A stretch of 64,000 bases of DNA. Source: Hybos culiciformis. Taxonomy: Eukaryota; Arthropoda; Insecta; Diptera; Hybotidae. Under the pieces are notes generated by a model. It did not search any database, was not told the origin of the DNA, and was given only the letters and a program-made list of their open reading frames with translations. Below are positions 56,301-64,000 of this stretch, one piece after another (the first letter of the stretch is position 1; every line of letters starts with the position of its first letter). Position numbers and translations under genes: made by a program. The DNA lies in assembly GCA_964007475.1 (NCBI GenBank), contig CAXFZM010000330.1:186001-250000 (forward strand), given 5' to 3'.

Positions 56301-59300
56301 TTTTTTTAAATAAATATAAATTTATAAAGACGAAGAAATAATCCTGATTTATATTAGAAGGTATAATCAGGTATCAGGGCCTGTGACAGACACTGAGACA
56401 CTGACGAGGCTGAGGTCAGCCAACATATGTGGCTCCTCATTTAATGAAAAAAATTTGCCGTATAGTTCAAAATACTGAATTGTAGAGGTTACATCAATTC
56501 TAGAGAAAAAGAAACTTAAGCAATTTCAGTTTAAACTTTTGAAAACGTGAAATACTACTAAGTAAAATTAGTAACTATACTGCTTAATAAACTTTTATAT
56601 AATAATTTCAACTTATTTTACAACCCAAAGCATAATAAATATTTCACAATAACCACATAAATGAAATCATAATATTGAAGTTGTTTGTTGAATATACGTA
56701 CAACTTTTTGAACGTTTCGTATGATTTTGTTTGCAGGCCGCTTAAATTAAGAGCCCCATTTCAAAACACCCTTCTGAACGCGCTATTCCTGGGCCTGGTC
56801 ATACTTATCTTAATATGGATTTGTTTGTAGTTATAATTTAACAAAAATTTTATGGAAATAATTATTAAATTCTATTCCGATATTATCCAGTTGCAAAAGG
56901 AAATTATAATTTAGCAGAGAACAGTAGTTAATGAAATTACGTATTTCTTTGGGGTTTTCGAAAATTCAAATAGAGTCTCTAAAGTAAAATTTTGCTCTAA
57001 GTCAAATTTTTATCTCTCCAGAAAATAATATTGTAAAAAAGATGTTTGATTTGTACTTTTAACCTTGGATACGATTTCCATTTCACAAAAAAACAAACCA
57101 AGCCAAAAATTTATCAAAACAAAAGTTTTAAGCCACAAACTTTGATTTATAATGTTTATTATATTTCGGAATTTTGTTTTAATTCATATATATCAACAAA
57201 TATCAAATAATACATATAATATTTAATAAGCAAATATTTTGATGTTTATTTCACCTTATCTGGAATCAATTTTATTTAACACTTTGAACACAACCCACAT
57301 TATTGGTACATGTTATTATATTTTTGTAAAAATTTATTATCATATTAATAGAAAAATAAATTAAAGTTAATAAAGCAATAATAGTCATAACAGAACTAAC
57401 AATTAAAACAATATTAATTAATTCAAAATATTTTGTTCATGTTAATGCCCAATAACATATTTTTATTTTGTTTAATAATTTGGATAATTCCATAATAAGA
57501 AGAGCTAAGATAATAAAATTATATACCTATTATGCACACAGAAAAATTACTCTTTTTTGCAAATTATGGAGAACTTTTATTTTTCACTTCTTACTAATTT
57601 TAATGTTTTTTGATTAAATGATTTATGCGAAATGATATTTACGCAACTTACCGTGGTCCGACCTATTTGTTATCAAAATAGACTGAAATTGATTAATTTG
57701 ACTTCTTTGGACATAAGGCGAGATTTCATTTTTCGAATTGGAACTATTAACAATAATATTGAATGTATAAGTATTCAAATATATTTTTAATAACATCCAT
57801 TCCAGGTTGCCCTCTCCAAATCTTACTTTTTCGCATAGAACTAATTATTGAAAATTTTAGACTTTCGAATATTTTGATTCGAGGCAACAGATACAAAGAT
57901 GTGATTGACTTTTCTTTATCAAAGCATGTTCAAAAAATTCGATTATTTAGCCATACTGACTTTCATTTAATTATGTTAACTGGTTTCAATTTATTTTTGT
58001 TAAGATAATGAATTTTTTGTTATTTATGTATAGGTATTTATGTATAGGTGTTTAAACTTTAAGTTATATTGTTAACTGTTTGTTCTATCAATAGGGGTTC
58101 AAATTTATGTACGCAATAAATTATTATTTAACAAGAACTCTATATATCATTTTCTCAGGGAGTCTTTTAAGTGAATAACTAAATCACAAAAAAAAAAATA
58201 AACGCGAAAAGTAAAAGTTTTATAATGCCCAAAGAACGGCTAATAATTTACATACTTAGTTCTTTGACCTGTGCACAACCTATAAGTTCAAGATAAAATT
58301 TCAAAAATGATATTAAAAATTTAATAAATTTAATGTAAACATTTTTTGTACTTTATAAAAAAGAGAAAACTCACTTCTTGCACATGATAATAATTATTAT
58401 TGTAAGTTAATATTCCCCAAGTTTTTATTTTTTTTTTTCACAACATTATTAATTTGATTGATGACCCCTGAAGTTGTTGCAAAATATGAGGAAAAAAATT
58501 AATACGGTCATTTTTAACCTTGAAGATTGCAATTCTTATTTTTTTTAATTTTAAAAGTGAGTATTTTTTTTTTTGATAATAAATATATTACAGTGTGAAA
58601 AAAAAAATTATTGATTTATAGCGCATCCAATAAAATTCTTGGAAAAAATAAATAAAAAAATTAAAATTTATTTGACTGATGATTACATTTTTGTTAGCCA
58701 ATAGAACCGTTAAAAAGCTTTAACCCATTTTGATATATTTATTAATATTTTAGAATTATTTAGACATTATGGAACAGATAAAAGATTATGTGAAACGATA
58801 AATAATTAATCCGGATATATATTTTATATTTAACTCCCACATAAAGACGGTTATTAAAAAATAATATCTTATTTTGTTAATAAAATTATGTGAATAAAAA
58901 TTATTATTAATTTCTTAATTTCATATAAATTTTTTTAAAAATATTTTGAAGTATCATATTTGTCGTTGGATAATATAAATAAAAAAGATTATTTTCAAAG
59001 AAAAATGTTTTGACATTATAACGAGCTTTATTATATATTATATGTTTGTTTTTATTAGTAAAATATAAATTTTTTTGTGCAAATTTATGAAGTTGTATTC
59101 TGTTTTTGAAGAAATGTGCACGTCTTAAAATCGTTCAAATTTTATTAATATTGATAGTTTGATTTTTTTGTTTGTTTTCATTGTTTAAATTTTGACCTTT
59201 TTTTTTTTGTGTTGTGAAAAAAAAAAAAGAACAAATATTAATTATAATATGAAAAATATATTTTAATTGAGTGATAGAATTGATAATAATAATAATAATA

Positions 59301-59394
59301 ATTACAAATTGAAAGAAAAAAAAAAAAAAAATTAATGTGCAAAAGAACTCGTGTCCGACCAATTTATTTGAAATAAAATAAAACTATAATAAAT
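56301..59394. other. AT-rich stretch with no supported gene
   Basis: The frame at 57763-58008 has a balanced composition but no motif. (AAT)n repeats occur near 59281-59300. No terminal repeats identified. Confidence 0.5.
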
Positions 59395-59494
59395 AAACTA
59401 GACGCGGTTACCAAATCTCCCTTATTTTCTATCCTTTGTTCCCGTGCACTTTTCTTCACTCGCTTGTCGTTGCCGTACTAGAGGTCAATAAGGC

Positions 59495-59501
59495 TATAAA
59501 A
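59495..59501 (+). promoter_or_regulatory. TATA box in LINE 5' region
   Basis: TATAAAA lies 83 bp before the ORF start; the segment GTTGACCTTCGGTTCGTAGT with CGCCAGC follows. LINEs usually rely on internal promoters, so this may be an internal core promoter or chance. Confidence 0.3.
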
Positions 59502-59583
59502 ACTGTTGACCTTCGGTTCGTAGTTCGCCAGCTTGTTAGCGGAATCAACTAATTTAACTTAAATTTACACTTTTGTAGTAGGG

Positions 59584-61411
59584 ATGAGCCAAAAATTTTG
59601 TATTAATTTTTGTAACGTCCGAGGTTTGGCCTCTGATAAGCCAAATGTTCTGGCTTTAAGTGAGGAATGACGTTGCTTGTTATCCTATTAAAGATTTAAA
59701 ATCATCAAGTCCCTTATTAAATTTACTTTGGTTCAAATTAAGAACTAACAAACACGTCATCCATTTTTGCTTCCTTTACAGAAGCCCGCAACTGACTGGC
59801 AGTGATCACGTTGTCGAGTTCGACTTGCTGTCGGACCAAATAAATCAGATTCTGGCGAAAAACCCAGAGTCTGAAATTTTGGTTTTCGGTGATTTTAACG
59901 TATATAACGTGTCATGGCTTAGTCATTCAAATCGCACCAGTCCCGAAGGCAGATATGTAGAGTTTTTTTCAAGTCTTAATAATCTGATTCAAATTATTTC
60001 TGAACCCACCCACATTCCAGATGTAAACCATCAGGGTCATCATCTCTTGGATCTGTTTCTGACATCGAATCCAGATAATTATCAAGCTTCAATTAGTTCC
60101 CCCCTTGGAATCTCCGATCATTGTCTCATTAGCACGTCCTTCTCTCTTGATGGTGGAGGCGGATTATCTATGGCTCCTGGAAGACTGGTATGGACCGATT
60201 CTCAAGCTGATTGGGATGGGCTCGCCAGTTTTCTTGGACGGATGGATCTATCTCGTTGCTTCTTGGAGAGGGATGTTGATTTTTGCACGGCGGTCATTGC
60301 CGAAAGTATTCTGCTAGGGATGAAACTTTTCATACCCCATAAAAAGGTTCAAAATAAAATGAATATTAAAAATCCGTGGTTCAATGACACCTGTGCAAAG
60401 GCCATAGCCGATAGAGATAATGCTTTTCGTGAGTATAAACAAAACAATTCTTTAAATTTACTGAAGCGCTGGCGAGAGGTCAGAAATAGGTGCAGTAAGA
60501 TTTGTTGCGAACAGAAGGTTTTGTATACCCAGAGGAAGCGTCAAGAAATATTAAACCTTCCTAAAAATAGCAGAAGCTTTTGGACCTTCGCTAAAAGTGT
60601 ACAACAGAACTTTTGTTCGCCTACATATTTTCCTCCCCTTGTAGATGGTGACCGGATCATATCAGATTCGCTTGGGAAGGCTAATCTGTTTGCAAAACTC
60701 TTTAGTCAAAACTCAACACTTGTAGCTTCAGCTCAAGATCCACCAGTCTTGCCTCCAGTAAACTCTTCTTTTGGAAGAGTTTACTTTAGGCAACGTGCTG
60801 TTTTAAAAGCTCTTAAAAATCTGAATGTGAAAAAGTCAACTGGCCCTGATGGTATTCCGGCTGTGGTCCTAAAACATACTGCCACTCTTCTAGCTAAACC
60901 TCTGCGCAACCTTTTCTATCATTCATATTCACTTGGCATCTACCCCACCAAGTGGAAAGTTGTGCATGTTCAGCCTATTCCAAAAAAAGGCGATAAATGC
61001 GATCCCTCTAACTACAGGCCTATTGCGCTTACTTCTATTCTTTCCAAAGTAGTGGAATCCCTTATAAACAATAAAGTAAAAAAATACCTAGAAAGCAACA
61101 AATTGCTAAGTGACCAGCAATATGGTTTTCGCGCGAATAGATCGACAGGTGATCTGATGACATATTTATCTGACAAGCTCAACACCAGTCTTCACAACTC
61201 AGGTGAGGCTTGTGTTGTTGCTTTGGATATAGCTAAGGCTTTTGATCGATTCTGGCACCCGGCTCTGATTTCTAAAGTCAAAGCAATGGGTCTAGGATCA
61301 GCCTTTGTCAATTGGACCAGCAACTTTTTGTGGATGGGTACCAGTCACATATTTTCAATATCAACTCCGGTGTACCCCAAGGGTGTGTTCTCTCCCCAAC
61401 CCTCTTTTTAA
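59584..61411 (+). pseudogene. LINE endonuclease and N-terminal reverse transcriptase
   Basis: MSQKFCINFCNVRGLASDKP starts the AP-type endonuclease, but the frame hits TGA at 59668. From 59660 another frame carries on with RNDVACYP, FCFLYRSPQ, LVFGDFNVYNVSWL and SDHCLI. The GDFN and SDH catalytic blocks are present, while the stretch between LALSEE and RNDVA (roughly 75 residues in relatives) is missing, pointing to an internal deletion. RT then runs KSTGPDGIPAVVLKH, KGDKCDPSNYRPIALTS, YGFRANRSTGDL, ALDIAKAFDRFWH until a 25-bp deletion near 61329 shifts the frame. The GDFN motif is followed by YNVSW where a His is usual. Confidence 0.85.
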
Positions 61412-62346
61412 TTTTCATCAATGATCTTTTGAAATCAACACTAAACCCCATCCACAGCTTCGCCGATGACAGTAACTTGGTAGAATGCTACCATTTTATT
61501 AATAGGAAATCAGCATCTTCAAATGCTGTTACTACTAAACGCAATTTTTTGCAAAGTAGCATAAATCACGACCTTTCCAAAATTTCTCAATGGGGTCTTC
61601 TCAACAGAGTTGAGTTTAACGTATCCAAAACCCAATGCTGCCTAATTTCTAGAAAGCTGTCAACTTTCGATCCCCAATTTTCTTTTCAAGGAGAAAGTAT
61701 TGCCAAATCTGGAAGCCTAGACATTTTAGGTTCGAAAATAACTAGCGATTTAAGCTGGAAAAATCATATTTTCGAAACGGCAAAAAACGCAGCGAAATGT
61801 CTTGGTTTTTTAAAAAGATGTAAACAATACTTTCCCCCCTCTGATCTCTTAAACATTTACAAATCCTACATACGACCAAAATTAGAATATAATTCACATA
61901 TATGGGCTGGTGCTCCCAAAACCCATCTTGAATATCTGGACAAAGTTCAGAGAAGGGCTATTAGATTGATAAACAACGACCAAACCACCAGCTTATTAAC
62001 TTCACTCAACCACCGTCGTAATGTAGGCTCTCTTTCCATTTTTTATAAATACCTTGTTGGAATGGATACGTGTTCCCTGGAAGTAAAAGCCCTACTTCCT
62101 CAACTTCAAGTATTTTCACGCCAAACACGTACCGCTTCAACGTCACACCCATATTTCGTAAAAATTCCCAGATGTGATAGAACGAGCTTCGGAGATTCGT
62201 TTTCAATTCGCACCTCGCGAATGTGGAATGCTCTCCCATTAAAGATGTTCCCGACAGCTGGTGGACGCTTGATTTACGACTTGCGCCGCTTTAAGAAAAG
62301 TGTAAATGATTACCTACTAACTGTCCCACTTTTTAATCCCGTCTAA
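61312..62346 (+). pseudogene. LINE reverse transcriptase, C-terminal part
   Basis: The new frame after the deletion reads INSGVPQGCVLSPTLFLIF, SFADDSNLV (active site), NRVEFNVSKTQCC, LGFLKRC, YIRPKLEYNSHIWAGAPK, LDKVQRRAIRLIN, and ends FKKSVNDYLLTVPLFNPV. It is open for 344 codons with no stop, so the RT palm and thumb are well preserved in this copy. SGRSIRAVVD is present at this point in the copy at 50.9 kb but missing here. The ATG at 61312 is not a real start. Confidence 0.85.
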
Positions 62347-62431
62347 TCTTCCTGTCCTCATTACGAAATCCATACTTCTTACAGTATAAAAGGAATCCCA
62401 CCTAGTGATTGGTATCTAAAAAAAAAAAGTT

Positions 62432-62586
62432 AATGGAGAAAAAAAAAACAAATTCATCTATACATAATTTTAGCACTCATTAACGACGATATTATTGACC
62501 CACTGTGTCAAATTATATCTATAGATAAATTAAAAAAATAAATATGACGAATACATCGCATATTCAGTTCAATAGGGCCACAAGTT
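62432..62586. other. Short intervening stretch
   Basis: Between the LINE tail and the next repeat; no feature seen. Confidence 0.5.
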
Positions 62587-62955
62587 TTGGATCGTAGTTC
62601 CTTATCAGACGCTCTTGTGGTAAAATTTGCTGGAAATTTCAACACTAAAGTGTCGGTAAACATATGTTAAAACAAAAAAAAATATATGTTAAAAAAAAAA
62701 CAAAATAAATAATGACTACGACGCAGTCGCATTTTAGATTGATTTGATAAAATGTCCAAACAGTCTCTCTCGCGTCAAATAATAATAATTTTTATTGAAT
62801 TTTTTATGAAAATTTATAAACTTAAATTTTATTTGATTTTATAAAATATTAATAAAATATTTAGAAAATATTAATTTTTTATTATTAACTAATTAATATT
62901 TTATAGTTCAAATAAAATTTAGATTTTCATACTAATTTTAATGGAAATAAAAATT
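62587..62955 (+). repeat. Shortened copy of the element nested at 34241-35338
   Basis: Begins TTGGATCGTAGTTCCTTATC, AGACGCTCTTGTG and continues, after a gap relative to the other copy, with ACTTAAATTTTATTTGATTT, AAATATTAATTTTTTATTAT and CAAATAAAATTTAG. Same orientation, about 740 bp shorter, right end missing. Confidence 0.65.
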
Positions 62956-63209
62956 TTGTATGTTTTTTTTAAGGGAAATGTTTGTGAAAAAAATTATTTT
63001 CCAAAGTCAACTTTTTCAACTTTTTTTTTTGGGCATCGCAGAAATTTTCGAAAGATGCCATTTGAAGGGCATCTGGGAGTAAGGAAGGGATAAAGGAAAG
63101 TGTCAAAAAAGGTCTTCGAAATTCGAAAAAAACAGGCCAAAATTGCTCCTTATAAAATGTTTGTTCTACTTAAAAATCATGCAAAAATAGATTTGCGCAA
63201 ATCCTACTG

Positions 63210-63984
63210 ACCACTACCAGTGCCGAATAGCCCATACGGACAATTTGGGCAGTTGCCCAGGGCCCACTTATTTTAGAGGGCCCACCAAATGATTAAACTT
63301 CTACTAAAATTATTTCTAATAAAAAATTACATATTTCACATTTAATACACTTTCTGCACTGGCAAAACAAAGACGTCTCAAATCAGTCTTTTGAAAAAGT
63401 TGTATACACTGCCAAAAGGACTTCTTTTGCACTTATTTTTGACAGAAAATAACAAATTTTCATTGCTTATGAATTTATTGTTCTGTTTGTTATTATTTTT
63501 TTTGACAAAAATAAGTGTAACCACCATGAAATAATTAATTTAAGGCAGAAAAACAACAAATAATAATAATCTACAAACTGCAAAGCGACAATGTAAGTAG
63601 GTACTTAGAAGAGTTTTTCTTTCGGTTCTTGTGTTTTTTTTATGTGACGAAAGACCAAAGAAAGCTGAAAGAAAAACATCTGCCGCAAGAACCGATATTA
63701 ATCCTGCCAGTGCAGAAACGCTATAACATATTTTATGTCAATGGATTTGCGGTTAATAATTTTGATTTTCAAATTCATTTCAAAATAATTTATTCGAAAA
63801 TATTGATTTAGATTTGGTTTTTTATTTGCTTAACGGGCTTTAATTATTAATTTTATATAGCAAGTCATCAAAAGGAACTAATATTTTTTAACAGTATATT
63901 TACATTTACTTTTTTAAAAAAAGGCCCTTTTAGAATCTTTTGCCCAGGGGCCCAGTGAATGCTCTATCCGGCACTGACCAGTAC
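63210..63984. mobile_element. hAT-type element with near-perfect 8-bp target duplication
   Basis: The element is 63218-63976 (759 bp). Its ends are inverted: CAGTGCCGAATAGCCC at the left and GCTCTATCCGGCACTG at the right; the inner phrases TTGCCCAGGGCCCAC and TTTTGCCCAGGGGCCCAG also occur at the two ends. ACCACTAC at 63210-63217 and ACCAGTAC at 63977-63984 match at seven of eight bases, consistent with an aged target duplication. The frame at 63629-63811 within it has no recognised motif. Confidence 0.75.
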
Positions 63985-64000
63985 CTATATTATTTTATTT

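Larger units (their letters stand above)
59395..62431 (+). mobile_element. Nearly full-length CR1/jockey-like LINE, dead copy
   Basis: A 5' region with a TATA box is followed by a single ORF (endonuclease plus reverse transcriptase) starting at 59584, and a 3' tail with A runs at about 62410-62431. There is no room for an ORF1 before 59584. The 3' sequence AGGAATCCCACCTAGTGATT is shared with the partner copy at 50.9 kb. Three lesions kill it (see the CDS entries). Confidence 0.85.

Overview
This window looks like AT-rich nuclear DNA of an arthropod, most likely an insect and possibly a hemipteran. That rests on the mix of mobile elements: Ty1/copia with a copia-type primer site, jockey/CR1-like LINEs, PIF/Harbinger, several hAT groups, tRNA-like sequences, and very short 57-58 nt GT-AG introns. 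I found no intact host protein gene, rRNA or functional tRNA. Nearly all long open frames are chance frames in AT-rich DNA or pieces of transposable elements. It reads as a gene-poor, element-saturated segment.

Layout, left to right. 0-5 kb holds an hAT transposase fragment (328-835), a near-perfect 301-bp tandem duplication (1441-2038) and a DUF4817-like transposase fragment (2658-2969). 5.3-5.8 kb is a broken copy of a repetitive arthropod protein family with a predicted 57-nt intron. 5.97-7.69 kb is a complete hAT-type element with a perfect 8-bp target duplication, carrying a word-repeat foldback inside it. 7.9-8.6 kb is a second, unrelated word-repeat foldback. 10.4-11.8 kb is a Harbinger transposase whose C-terminal half is inverted relative to its N-terminal half. 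12-34 kb is mostly unannotatable AT-rich DNA with scattered miniature elements (MITEs) and one unidentified broken reading frame (21.45-21.9 kb).

34.1-36.1 kb is the most unusual locus: a foldback element inside which sit a second TIR element, a perfect 42-bp palindrome, and two strongly GC-rich hairpins sharing one core in opposite orientation. 41-43.1 kb is an internally deleted copia element with both LTRs. 44-50 kb holds hairpins, a hAT MITE with an 8-bp duplication, a MITE with arms of about 240 bp, and a foldback of about 340 bp. 50-54.4 kb holds three LINE fragments, a hAT C-terminal fragment and another hAT MITE. 55-56.2 kb is a minisatellite with a tRNA-Tyr-like sequence at its edge. 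59.4-62.4 kb is the longest LINE copy, the partner of the truncated copy at 50.9-52.7 kb. 63.2-63.98 kb is a final hAT-type element.

These elements do not form a pathway. What links them is architecture: at least five families in 64 kb consist of short, partly self-complementary words repeated in both orientations. All family names come from motifs recognised by eye; no database search was run.
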